From Epiperipatus broadwayi (lineage: Eukaryota; Onychophora; Udeonychophora; Euonychophora; Peripatidae): a stretch of 64,000 bases of DNA. How positions within the stretch are numbered: position 1 is the first letter of the stretch; each line of letters begins with the position of its first letter. The stretch spans positions 558,001 to 622,000 of the forward strand of contig JAQFVV010000157.1 in the NCBI GenBank assembly GCA_028023455.1, read 5' to 3'. Below the pieces are notes generated by a model, which did not search any database, was not told where the DNA came from, and worked only from the letters and a program-made list of their open reading frames with translations. Positions 33,266 to 44,961 of this stretch are shown here, piece by piece. Made by a program: the position numbers and the translations under genes.

Positions 33266-34914
33266 ATTTCAATAATTATACAAACATATATGTATACATT
33301 TCCTTCATAGTTTTTCCTTTTCTTTAATACCTGTTAACTTTGCATGTATTGCTATATCCAATTTTAATATCATCTTGCCATTATTTTGATGTTATTTTAT
33401 TACTTCTGCTCTATATACTTTAATAAAGTAAAAGTGATGAACTCAAGTTAACAAGTCCTTGATCCCATGATCTATTCACAAATAAGAAAAATAAAAAAAT
33501 AAAAAAATTTGAAAATATTATATTCGGTCTACAACTTTACTTTGAAAAAGTTGCCATTTTTAATATGACTAAATATTCTCTTTTGTAGCTATACAATATC
33601 TTTCTTGACTTTAAATTATCATTCATTATTCAATCATTTTTTAAAGATCCTTTTGTTTTTACTTGCCCCTTATATCTCATTGTCATCCACTAATAATAAA
33701 AATCTTTCATTCCCCCCCACTATTACATAGTCTAGTCATTGTATTACAAACCTATGTGGTTCATATTCAATACCCTTATTAAATTACCAATATAAAAATT
33801 CATCTTTTCATAGAAAAATTTTGATAGCTAATCATTTCTATTACTATGTACGCCAATTTTTCAATGATCCTTTGATCCCACAATAGTAATGTTTTAGGGA
33901 TTTGCAAATTATCCAATAAAACTATTTAAAGTAGATAAATCTTATAAGATTCACTTTCTCTCCTTCACAATCATAGTCCCTAGGGTCTTGTGATCATAGT
34001 TAACTCGAAAAACAATGGTAATTAATTTACTTATATGTGGGGCTTTAGTTTTGGGTTTAACATTCAGATAAATCTTTGAATGGCACAAAGACCAAAATAA
34101 TCTTTAAAGTCCATTCATTGATTTTATATTTTTTGAGAACTTAGTTTAGAGTTGGATTGTATACTCATAGTAACCTAAGACCAGAATATCGATGATGATT
34201 AGCATGTATCAGGATCCCAGCTTTATTTTTTACGATATATACTTTAATACTTAAGTATGTGCATTCAGATGATTATGTTATATTTTGTCATAATTTTGGC
34301 CGGTCTTCTATATAATATACCTTTTTAGATTCAACCACAAGGAATGACTGTTGATTATTCTTAGGTAATGCTGATGATGCAGTTTGCATCTTATAAGCAT
34401 AATTGTTTATACTTATTGTATACATTTTTATTCAGTGCTGATTTTTATGCTCCATTTAATATTTATTCCTTTTATACTTCATGATACTCAGTTATATATT
34501 TATTCACTTTATATCTATGAGGATAATGATGATTTCCCATCACCCCATATTACCCTTTTTTTTTCATACCATTACAATATATTGCTATGATCATGAATCA
34601 GGTTATAATATCAATACAAAAATTAAAACTAGAACAGTATAAAATTTGACAGGGAGTAAAATTAGAAAAATAATTAAAAGCAGAAGTTTTGATGTTGTGG
34701 CCCATATTATAGTCAACAGAACATTTAAACAAAATATAAATAAATAAACATCAATTTATAACATTTAATGAACTATTAGAAACAAATACATCTGATGATT
34801 GTTTATTTAACTATAAGAGCATTTTGATTCTATAAAAGAAATCAAGAGGAGAATGTACACAACTTTCATAACTATTCATGACTAATATTGAAACAGTTTT
34901 AAAATATATTTATG
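33266..34914. other. AT-rich spacer; diverged repeat at 34020-34340
   Basis: No gene is seen. The part at about 34020-34340 shares scattered motifs with 46140-46430 (GGCACAAAGACCA or GGTACAAAAACCA, ATCTTTAAAGTC, AGGATCC or GGAATCC, TATGTGCAT(T/G)CAGATGA), suggesting two old copies of one repeat. Confidence 0.4.
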
Positions 34915-34924
34915 CAAACATTGT

Positions 34925-35040
34925 CCAGTATGGTTTAGTGCTATGATAGAGTATCAGGCGTGGAAATTTTTTAGATCAATTCTAGTTCTGCATCTCCAGT
35001 CCTTTAATTTCTTAAGAACTCATAAGCAATAAAACCATTT
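34925..35040 (+). repeat. possible SINE-like segment
   Basis: ATGGTTTAGTGCTATGATAGAG resembles an A-box region and GATCAATTCTAGTTCTGC sits at about the right distance for a decayed B box. This rests on motif spacing only. Confidence 0.25.
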
Positions 35041-37044
35041 ATTCATTTTATTTCTATGTAAACATTTTTAAGTTATATAAATTTTATAACATGTGCTTGG
35101 AAAACTTATTGAGTTAAAATTCCATCTTTCAATATAAAAATGGTGGGAATGGGAGATTGGCCTTTATGGACTTATAAATGATAATGAAAGCAATCATCTG
35201 TGGTTTGAATTATTTAAATAAAATATACTTTTATTAAAACTATAATGAGAAATATTATTAAAGCTACAATTTCTAAAATTAACTTATAGTCATCGGAATT
35301 AATAAGCTAATTAGAAACTGTAATAAAACAAAGTGAAAAATCAAAGATGTTTTTAAAAAAATAATCTGTGCAGATTGGCATATAGTTTTTGAAAACATTT
35401 TTTTTTTAGTAAATAATCTTACCATTTAGTAAAGTCAGAATTTAATCACTTTCTTTTAATATTCCATGCTGATATTTAGACAGATAGCAACTTTGATCAA
35501 GCAAAAAAATATCAACTATATTCATCAGGCAACTCTACAAATAAATTCCAATTGCATCAAAAATTACCATTCAATCTATCTCAGGCTGAGAATTACTAGA
35601 TATATATCTGACAATCACTTTTTACAGCTAAGTAATATCTAGAGAGAAAGAGATGAATTGCCAAGATCTAATATTGAGCCTTAAATTATAATCTATTGTC
35701 TGCTATCCCAAAGGTAGATGTTAATCTTGCCAGATCTTTTCTGATGTTTGTTGTCTAGCTACCATAACCAAGACTGTAAATAGGGGAATTAACCTAAAAC
35801 TTACACTAATGGATAATATCACATACGTAACTGAAAGTAATTATGCTAGAAAAGAGAACCATATTTTAAACTAAGAATGGGTTTTCCAATTCCTGGAAAA
35901 AAATTATTATGTATAAAGTGCTAGAAAACAGCTTCCAAGAGTCAACATATATGTAAGATATTTTGCTCAAAATTTTCAATTAAAGCAATACCAGTAAGAA
36001 AATTCATTATTTAAACTCAAATATGTCTAAATTTATATTATATATAATTTCTAATTTTAGAAAGAAATTATTCACTCATTTATACATAGTGATTTTTTTG
36101 TCTCAGACTTGCAGATATAAGAAAAAAAAGTGAAGATGACTTAATACATTAAACAATCCACTGACAATTACGCATGCTAACTATGCTAATAAAAACTAAA
36201 AATTATAATACAGTAATAGTCTTAAAGTGATAGTGATGGGAACTGCATGTAGATATTTTAGACATAAAAAAAAAAAAAGACATAGAAGTAAACAATGATG
36301 GTTAACAATAATTATGTAATCTATCTATAACAAATAATAAAATACAGTTGTGTTTCATGTAAGAGAAAAAAATTTTCTCTTAGATTATATCATAATTCAA
36401 AATAGTACAAGTAGAGGCTGGAGTTGATATAGATTGTTAACAATTGAATAAGTGTATAATAGAGGTTTACTTTTGAAAAAAAAAAAAAAAAGATTAAAAG
36501 CTGTGAAAATTAAAAAATAATAGGCAACTAGAGACATGAAAAAAAAAAACAGTTTTAAGAATTAGAGAATAGATAGATATAAATGATTAAAGATTAAATT
36601 AAAAAGAAAAAATTAATGAAAACTGAAAATTATTAAAGATAATTAATTATCCATGTGTCTATTATAAAGCTGTGGATATGGGGGATGAGCAAAAAGGCTT
36701 AGATAACTATGAAATTAAAACATAAAATGATAAAATAAATAAATAAATATCAAAGCAGGTAAAAGTACGAGTAGAAACTTAAACAATGAATTGCTGAGGT
36801 AAATAAAAAATTGCATAAAAAAAAGATAAAATAAAATTTCAGCTAGTAGATAAAGGATATTAATCACATTTAACTCTTAAATTGACAGAAAACCATCCTT
36901 GACTCATATTATTTATATATGTAAATATTATTAAGGTAGTTTCAATATTTAATAAATGTTATTAAGTTGTTTCTATCTATTTGATCTCTGTCTAGTTCCC
37001 ATCATTGTGCATTCATACCTCTAAATATGTATGCTAAATTCCAA
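35041..37044. other. AT-rich spacer, no gene seen
   Basis: Long A-rich tracts dominate 36240-36850. Nothing coding is supported. Confidence 0.5.
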
Positions 37045-37430
37045 TACACACATGCCTTTATTAATATGTATACTGATATTGGATATATTCTGGGAAAGTG
37101 CTGTAATTGATCCTCGCTTACATAGAGGTGCAGTAGTCATTGACCTGAGTAGGGCCATACCTGAAGAAAGTTGAGTACAAATTCTCCCTGAATTCTAATA
37201 CTGGCAGAATGGAGCCGGAAAGGAGGAGGGGTGAGATGACAATGAACTAGCCCAAATTATATATAGATTTAATGTGTGAATATAAAGCTAACCCATTGGA
37301 GATGGATGTGATCATGGGTTAAGTATTTCATAGTGTCCTGCCAGAATCCTACCCAAAGATCCTAGGTCTGATTATAGTTAGATGCGTTTCCCCCTTTTGC
37401 GATAACCGCTGGTTCATTACAATATATATA
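37045..37430 (+). repeat. GC-richer insert, probable retroelement 3' end
   Basis: Composition rises over 37090-37420, with AGAGGTGCAGTAGTCATTGA, GAATGGAGCCGG and TTTTGCGATAACCGCTGG. It ends TTCATTACAATATATATAAC, the same (C)ATTACAAT plus simple-tail terminus seen at 40280 and 58400. No frame is recognisable. Confidence 0.35.
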
Positions 37431-38084
37431 ACAAAAAAAAGATGATAAGCCAGTGCAGAAAAAATTATAAGAGGCCTTGATTTTGTCATTTAAAAAAAAA
37501 TTTCAAACGTCTAAAATATAATATATACGGATTATAATAATGAAACAGTAAATTTCCAAACTCATATACTTTTCACCTATTTTTCCCCATAGCTCTATCT
37601 GTGCCATCTTTAAACCCTTCCTGAGTACATATATAAAGATGCTAACACGGTCATATATGTGTCACCACATAGATATGCCAATAAATGTCTGTATTGTCTT
37701 AGATATAACTATATTACAGTAGGAATTTAAAATAATATAATTTGAATTGTAAATTTTGTTCTTTAAAAGAGTCAATTTATCATTTTAAACATTAAAATTG
37801 CATGTATATATATATGTAGTCACTACCATGATGCATATATAGCACAATATTATTTATTCATTTCTTATAATTCTTAATTTTAACTAAGAATTATTGTAAA
37901 CAAGAATCATGCCATGCACACCTGTATTAGTAGAGCATGAGATAAAATTAAAACAAAGGTTTAACTGATTTTAGTAAATGAAAATATAAAATGTTAAAAA
38001 GGTGCTAATGGATTCATTTGCAGAAAATAGTTTTGCTGTCAGAATTATCATCTGATCTTGTGATCATATAAATTGGCTATATTT
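37431..38084. other. AT-rich spacer
   Basis: Nothing is recognised apart from short TA runs near 37805. Confidence 0.5.
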
Positions 38085-38345
38085 ATACATCAAGATAGAC
38101 TCCATACCAGTTGTAACTTTGACATGTCGGAGTAGGAGGATGAGATTTGCTGTTTTCCCTTGCTGGGGAGATGGTGATCTCTAAACTTATCCTATGTGCT
38201 GACTGGTATGGCATCATCATCATCATAGGAATGGGAGATATTCTTGCCAACAGCCTGCCACAAGCAGGTAACAACTAACTCACACTGCCTATCCAGAGTG
38301 CTGCTGCCCAAAGAAAAAGTTGTGAGAAGCTAGGTAATCCTCTAA
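38085..38345. other. GC-richer block with open frames on both strands
   Basis: On the + strand one frame reads DLLFSLAGEMVISKL and then ILCADWYGIIIIIGMGDILA, up to a possible donor, GCAG|GTAACA (GT at 38268). On the - strand a 63-codon frame is open over the same stretch. The run of Ile reflects (ATC)n at 38212-38226. It may be a repeat insertion or an exon relic. I do not recognise either product, and overlapping openness on both strands argues against reading either as a gene. Confidence 0.2.
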
Positions 38346-39599
38346 ACACTGCAGAGCTGTAAAAGACAATCTTTGAACCTTTATTTAAAGCTAGCTTATA
38401 ATGTAAAACAGAATGTTCAAATCTAACTCTTTAAACTCTCATTTAAAGTAATATATAAAACTTGAATAAATCTTGCCTGAGACTATAACTGTAAACTTTC
38501 ATTTTACCTATTCTAATTTAAAAAACTGTAACCATTTGTTTGTTTAAACCTATTACTACTGTGGTCATGCCTAAATATTTTGTTCTATTTTATTTCTCTA
38601 ACAATTATTTTATATGTCAAATATCTTGACACAGTGAACGCCTTTAACAAACTTTTAGTGAAAATATAATTAATATATTTTTAAAATGCTTATTTTGTTC
38701 GCTAGTACACTATTTTGAAATCCTATTGTATTGGAATAATAATGACAGCTACACATTCATTATTATCATTTTGATTTAGTTTTATATTAGAAAAATATCT
38801 ATTATGATTTGCACAATCAGAGGTATAAATTGTGATTTTAAATATCTGTTTTATTGAAAGTAATAGACTAGCTTTAGAGATAGCATAAAGATATATTTAT
38901 TAATGTATTATTAATTACTGTTTAAATATATCTCCTTCCTAGTAAAACTGATTAAAGATGCAGATTGAGGATATTAAATTAGATTAATAATATAGTTTTA
39001 GTCCATTAAGATAGCATGAGTATTATGCTTATTGTAAAAACTGGGTTCGATTAGTTATACAGATAGAAGCTATCTGTTTTTTTTTTAGGCACATAATTTA
39101 AATATACATATTTGTATTTTACTCTGTGCATTGTGAATGTGTTGCTGCAAAGTATGTTTTGTACATAACATTTTGCTGCATCTTTTAATGGGTTCATGGT
39201 GGAGGCTGTCCCCATATACTTAGTTTGGGTAAGTCGATATTTTATTAGAACTGGAGGATAAGGTTCCAGATCCCATTTTGTATTAAGCCTATCGGAGTTC
39301 TTGAACTTCAAATGTTCATATTTTATTAATAGCAAGCTGTCCATTCCTAGGGTACCATGCATTTTGATGTGAAATCCTGTGAATAACTACCTACCCAAAC
39401 CACCAACATGTTTCTTAATATTTCAGGTGTGCCATAGCAAATATATGTGAATCTAAGGTAACCAATTCTTTCCCCTGCATTAAATAATTATTCAGCATTA
39501 GTCTGAAACTGAATCTTTGATTATTAGACTAAAACTGCATTATCCTTGAGCTTAATTATATGCTCATATCTTAAGATATATATATATCTATAGCATATT

Positions 39600-39600
<1 letters not shown>
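38346..39600. other. AT-rich spacer
   Basis: Only a 103-codon - strand frame (39051-39362) stands out. Its composition is Lys/Asn/Tyr-rich and it has no recognisable motif, so I leave it uncalled. Confidence 0.4.

Positions 39601-39604
<4 letters not shown>

Positions 39605-39652
<48 letters not shown>
39605..39652. repeat. (TA)n microsatellite
   Basis: About 24 uninterrupted TA units, the longest simple repeat in the window. Related TA tracts flank it at 39570-39600 and 39777-39790. Confidence 0.95.
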
Positions 39653-39656
<4 letters not shown>

Positions 39657-40059
39657 ACAGCAGCCATCTTAGCACTGTAATTAGCAACCTATCAGCACAT
39701 TCACTAGTAATTCAGCAAACTATGATATAAAGACAGGATTTTGACATTAATTGATAGAGGCATAATTTATTTACCATATATATATAAACACACACATATA
39801 AATATATTTAGACATTTATGATAAGATATATTATAACCCAATTTAATCTCACCTCATCGTGAAATGCCTGTGCGCATTTGATCCCACATTTAATATTGTA
39901 TACTTATTGTTTTCATTTTGTTATTTGATTTAATAATTAATAAATCTATTTAAATTTAACTCGTTTCCACATATTTCCCTATTTCCAATCCAATTTATTA
40001 TATTTAATAATTTACATGCATTATAGTTTAAAGTGTCAATTTTACTCTCAAATTAGCCT

Positions 40060-40300
40060 ACTGTGGGGTCTCATGTCTCTCCCTGTTCGGAGCTGGCTCA
40101 TAGAAGAAATTGAGACTCATGTGTAACCTCAGAAATATCATCCATAGAGTGTTAAGCCATAGAGCACTAGTAAATAGGTTGAAGCTGGTCAGTCCTGGGA
40201 TCTCACCATTCCATTTTGGTAGGTTTTGGTGTATTTTACCTGGACTTTATGTTTTGTTATGTGGATGGACAAATCTGACCATTACAATAAACAATAACAA
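40060..40300 (+). repeat. GC-richer insert with (CAATAA)n tail
   Basis: It runs from GGGGTCTCATGTCTCTCCCT to CTGACCATTACAATAAACAA followed by more CAATAA units. A 3' tail of short tandem units after a conserved end is characteristic of non-LTR retroelement or SINE insertions. An 89-codon + frame across it has no recognisable motif. Confidence 0.45.
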
Positions 40301-41570
40301 TAAACATATAATTATATTTTTAAAAAATAAGACCCCTTTTGCTTCCGTCGATAACACAATACTAATAAGAATTAAGTAATTATTGAAATGATTTGTATAA
40401 TAGAAAAAATAATTTGTCTATTAAATGAAGTAAATGTACATAAAAATGAAATAGACTGTAAAACATTGGAGAGTTAAAAACTATTGCTGACATAAAATAA
40501 ATGGAAAAAAATTAACATGATAATTGTGATTTCAGTTAATAAAAATTATAAAGAAATAAAAGTTTTAACGAATTAATATTTCTTGCATAATTTTGATTCT
40601 GATAATGTTAAACAGATTTTTTTTTTAACAATTGTAATTACAGTAAATATATATATAATCAAGTATAATCTACGAAGCACATACGCACATACGATAAGTG
40701 GCAGAAGCTATATGCCTAAAAAATATTAATCACTCAGTTAAGGTTGAGCGCTTTCGAGGTTCTGTGCCTCATACACAATTAGTTTGAATAAGTAAATTTT
40801 AACAGATAAATTGTTATTTATTGTGCGTGACTAGCAGCCACTTAAACAAATACACAATATAGCCATTCTAAGTCAAAAAAAAAAAAAAACTGAAAGAATA
40901 AATAATTGCAGAAGTTTTGTGATAAAGAAGTAAACCAATCAGTGAAATACATCAGAAATTATTTCTTTAGTCTTCTTACTTAATACATCACAATTATTTT
41001 GTGATAAAGTTTTATTTCGTAAAAATTTCATCACTTTGGTTAATTGTTACATTCTAATTTTAGCCTCAAAAAAATTCTCCATCCATTTCAGAATATTTAT
41101 ATTGTAATATGAATGGATTTACTGTTGCACATGTCGATCCAATAAAGATTTTCTTGTAGAATGACACATCCAATATTATCATATCCAGAATGATAAAGAT
41201 CATTTTAATTAGTCTTATGATCTTGCATCATATTTTCAAAATCTTGAATGCATTCATGTATGAAAATTTAGATGAAGTGATTATATTATTATGATGAAAT
41301 ACTTGAGTATTAATCTTTTTAATGCAATGTAGCACATGAGGGGTTGCGTTGCATCCTATCATTAAAATGTCTTTCTATCTAAAAAAATATACTAAGATAA
41401 TGATTCTCATTGTCAAACTGATAATCATACAAAATAAAAAGTTTATAAATTTTTTCTTCCTAAATGGATGATAAAACATCTAAGTTTTTCAATACTTATT
41501 ATTAAATCAAAATTTTTATAAATTGCACCCAAGACATTAAAAATATTCTGTAGACCAATCATAGACCGAT
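40301..41570. other. AT-rich spacer, no gene seen
   Basis: Nothing is recognised in this stretch on either strand. Confidence 0.5.
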
Positions 41571-41579
41571 CAGTCATAG

Positions 41580-41708
41580 AAGATTGGGCAGCAGGCTGAA
41601 TTCTTTAATGATGACATGGGCATTGGCACAACTACCCTTCGGCAGACTTCAGATGAGCAGTATTTCTCTAACTCCATTAGGATTCCAACTTATGCTTCCC
41701 AGAGATAG
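41580..41708 (+). other. candidate terminal exon, unknown protein
   Basis: One frame between a TAG at 41577 and a TAG at 41706 has notably protein-like content: GQQAEFFNDDMGIGTTTLRQ, then TSDEQYFSNSIRIPTYASQR. Codons are mixed and GC is far above the flanks. AG dinucleotides at 41578 and 41588-41592 could serve as acceptors, but the pyrimidine tract is poor. If real, it would encode an acidic, Ser/Thr-rich C-terminus ending in Arg. A second + frame (41584-41820, 78 codons) is open over the same DNA but turns into low-complexity Lys/Asn. No family is recognised. Confidence 0.35.
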
Positions 41709-41821
41709 CAGAGGGAAAGCGGACACAATATGCCAAAATAATAAAATATTCTTGATAATTAAGATCTTGAAGAATCTTCTCAGAAAAACAAAAAATAAGA
41801 ATCAGAAGAAAAAAGAATAAT

Positions 41822-42150
41822 CTTTTACGTTTTTCTGAGATATTTATATGACTTTAGATAAAAGGCATCCAGATTAATTTTAATTAAAATATATTTTTTC
41901 CTGATAATGATTTTGATCAGTTTAATGAAAATTTCTTAATTAATAAAATTTTCCAAATTCCTAATGCCTTTTGTCTACAGCATTCATGCAGTAATTAGAC
42001 ATACAGTAACATCCTGTAGTGTAAGGTAAATTGAAATCATTCTTATAAATATAAAATAAAATTATTTTTTTTCTTTACTTAAATAAGATTTCTATACCAA
42101 TTATAAATGTACTTATGTTTTATAATTAATCTGCCAACCACTGTATTAAG
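41822..42150. other. AT-rich spacer
   Basis: No feature was seen between the candidate exon and the large hairpin. Confidence 0.5.
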
Positions 42151-43149
42151 CAATCTACTCATGACCAATCATCACAAAATGCTAATTTACATCAATAATT
42201 AAGAACTTGTGGTTGTTAAAAATATATTCAACCCTATGAAAGAAAGCATATTATCTTTACAATTAAAAGGATTCTTGTTTTTCTTACCAGAAATTTTTGC
42301 TTTGTTCCGTGTAGATAACATTCGCACTTTGGCTCTTGACGTGGTACTGGGATCTACTCTTGATCACATGACATCTATATGGAATTTAAAAATTGATAAT
42401 TTACATTGATACATCTCTTATAATCAATACAAATCTCTAGTTATTTACATGGAAGTGACTTTTACCATCAACAAATGACATGGAAACATGTTTAAAGAAA
42501 ATAATTAGATTTTATTATTGCTAATACAAAATATTGAAGTAGTTAAATACCAAAGAAAAAGGACCACATCGAAATACATATACTAGAAAGTAAAAAAAAT
42601 AGTAACATAAATAAATAAAAATTTGATTATTTTAAATGTAAATAAACAACAAATTTTTCTTTATTTATGCTACTATTCTTAATCAAATTTTTATTTATTT
42701 GTTACTATTCTTTTTACTTTCTAGTGTATGTATTTCGATGTGATCCTTCTCCTTGGTAATTAGCTACTTCAGTATTTTGTATTAGCAATAATAAAATCTA
42801 GTTATTTTCTTTAAACATGTTTCGGTGTTCATTTGTTGATGGTAAAAGTCATTTGCTTGTAAATAACTAGAGATTTGTATTGATTTCAAGAATTAGATGT
42901 ATCAATGCAAATTATCAATTTTCTAGAGCCTGTATGGACCTCACATGAACAAGAGTAGATCCCAATATCACATCAAGAACCAAAATGTGAATGTTATCTA
43001 CATGGAACAAAACAATAATTTCTGGTAAAAAAATCCTATTAATAATAAAAATAACATGCTTTCTTTCATAGGATTATATATATTTTTAATCTCAAGTTCT
43101 TTTTATTGATGTAAATTGGCATTTATAATGAATGGTCATAGGTAGATTG
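42151..43149. repeat. 1-kb hairpin with ~470-bp arms
   Basis: The left arm (42151-42629) and right arm (42681-43149) are reverse complements along their whole length. Examples are CAATCTACTCATGACC with GGTCATAGGTAGATTG at the outer ends, CATTCGCACTTTGG with CCAAAATGTGAATG midway, and ACTAGAAAGTAAAAA with TTTTTACTTTCTAGT near the centre. The loop is only about 50 bp. By eye the arms match closely. A 66-codon frame in the left arm is the mirror of the right arm and shows no domain. Foldback transposon or recent inverted duplication are both possible. Either transcript would be a long double-stranded RNA. Confidence 0.9.
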
Positions 43150-43262
43150 TATAGTAAACTAGCAAATGTAAACTGCTTTTTGATTGTTGAAATATTGATG
43201 TAAATTATGATAAGGAATGGTCATGAGTAGATTGCTCAATAAACTAGATGGTCATGAGTAGA
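43120..43262 (+). repeat. tandem echoes of the hairpin's outer end
   Basis: TTGATGTAAATT, AATGGTCAT(A/G)(G)GTAGATTG and (A)TAAACTAG occur at 43116-43160 and again at 43194-43245. A truncated third ATGGTCATGAGTAGAT is at 43248. The outer end of the hairpin is thus tandemly amplified on the right side only. Confidence 0.7.
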
Positions 43263-43664
43263 TTTAAAATATTTGCACTCATTTATATCATGTGATTAGA
43301 TAAAGTATAACTGTATGAAAATTGTTTTTTATTATTATTATTATTGATGAAAATTGCAATTTTGTAATGAATGGTTGGGTCATGATCATTTGTTGGGTGG
43401 TTCTTATAATTCCAAATGACTGAGTGCATACTAAATCAGTACCTATTTATGTTATCCAAAATTTTTTCAAAATAGATACATTTTTAATCTAAATTTATCA
43501 AAACATTTTAAATAATTTCTCTTATTTAAAGATTTTCTCTTACAAATTGAATAATATATTTTGGGTTATAATATAAAAGCACATTTCTCATAAGATTTAA
43601 AAAATTTATGAATTTAAAATGATGTTAAATTCTCAAAATTCAACAATGGATATTAAATCATATA

Positions 43665-43773
43665 CACCTGGGTCTCTTTTTACGCGGACTTATTTAACAC
43701 GATTTTGAAGTTACGCGATTCGTGTTTCACCGGAAGTGTGTTAAATAAATCCGCGTAAAAAGAGACCCACGTG
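43665..43773. mobile_element. TA-flanked 109-bp palindromic MITE
   Basis: CACCTGGGTCTCTTTTTACG opens it and CGCGTAAAAAGAGACCCACG closes it. The arms of about 37 bp continue through TTATTTAACAC/GTGTTAAATAA. It is flanked by TA on both sides, suggesting a TA target-site duplication as in Tc1/mariner-type elements. CpG content is far higher than in the flanking DNA. Confidence 0.75.
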
Positions 43774-43780
43774 TATGAAC

Positions 43781-43857
43781 TCCGATAATGCGCTATTACT
43801 TTAAACAATAAATTTTGCGCACTTACGTTATAATGAAAGTAATAGCACATTATTGGA
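43781..43857. repeat. short palindrome inside the TIR element
   Basis: TCCGATAATGCGCTATTACT at the left pairs with AGTAATAGCACATTATTGGA at the right. Arms are 20 bp and the loop is about 37 bp. Confidence 0.7.
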
Positions 43858-44810
43858 ATTCGACTTTCACCTTAGTAATTTCAATATTTTCAGTGCTTTA
43901 TAATAGTAAGATTTTATGCAATAATGAAATTAAAATCATAATTTCCACATTTTATGTATACACACATTAAATTTTACAAGATTATAATGTAAATTTGTTC
44001 AAACATTGTACGTGTTAATTTTGCATTTTAAATCACATTCTGTTTTTGCTTTTTAAAAAAGAATGTAATCAATTATTAATCATTTTGTGTCCACAAGTTT
44101 ATTTCTAAAAGGTCAGTAATAGCAGTGGGCATAATTAAATTTGACAATTAAAAATTAAAATCTGATTTTTAATTGTAATTAACAATTTAAAAATTACTTA
44201 CTGCGACTTGAAATTAATGTGAAATTTGATTTTTAAACCGAATTGAAAATTAAAGACAAAAATAAGAATTTAATTTTTAGTTGTTAATTTCATAAACAAT
44301 TAATAAAATCATCATCTCAAAGATTAATTACTAATTACATTGTCACCAGAAAACCACTGTTACAACATGAGTGTGAAGTTGGCGCTAGTTGTTTGCAAAC
44401 GAATGTGTCTTTCGGCAAATAGCTATAATAATTAAAACGTGTATAAAAAATGTAAATGACTGTACTGTAAATTATGCATAAAAATATATTATTTTGAATA
44501 AAATTAAATATTATAGTTAAAAAAAGTTTGTCTTGTATCAATTTTTTTGAAATTTTTTATTAGTCATATTTTATTTCCTTATATTTTTTTTGCGCAAATT
44601 TTAAAGTAATTTTACATTGGTGCTTTACTTTTATGCGAATTTTGAAAAATGACAGACCACATCCCCTCTTTTTCAATGTAAGTTACGTCTATTTTTGCGC
44701 AATTTCGTTTGCGCGTGTTTTCTGAGGAACCTATCTATTGCATAAAACGAGACCCAGGTGTATATAGAAAGAATGCACTATCCTAGCTGAAATCTATTCA
44801 AAATATTTGG

Positions 44811-44961
44811 AATGCCCCATAGCTATATTCTTTTAGACACCCTCCCCTTTAAATAAAAAAAAAAAGCTTAAATTTTACATTCCTTTTGAATGGGCTGCAA
44901 AATTCAAGCATTTTTTTATTTAAAGGGAGAATGTAACTAAAAGAATACAGTTGTGGGGCAT
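44811..44961. mobile_element. palindromic MITE-like element, ~57-bp arms
   Basis: ATGCCCCATAGCTATATTCT and CTCCCCTTTAAATAAA on the left are mirrored by TTTATTTAAAGGGAGAATG and AGAATACAGTTGTGGGGCAT on the right, around a centre with TTGAATGGGCTGC. It has no coding capacity. Confidence 0.75.

Larger units (their letters stand above)
43665..44760. mobile_element. ~1.1-kb non-autonomous TIR element (TA target site)
   Basis: The left end, CACCTGGGTCTC, is mirrored a second time at 44749-44760 as GAGACCCAGGTG, again followed by TATA. The interior has a short palindrome (43781-43857) and TTTTGCGCAA-type motifs near 44590 and 44694, but no transposase. Either the 43665-43773 palindrome is a self-contained MITE sharing ends with a larger relative, or the whole 1.1 kb is one element with a palindromic left terminus. 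The sequence alone does not decide. Confidence 0.55.

Noticed and set aside
38083-38274. 63-codon - strand frame with a run of Met.
   Set aside because: The Met run comes from (ATC)n read in reverse, and the + strand is equally open. There is no basis for choosing a gene.
42209-42409. 66-codon frame in the hairpin arm.
   Set aside because: The reverse-complement arm carries disrupting differences and no domain is recognisable.
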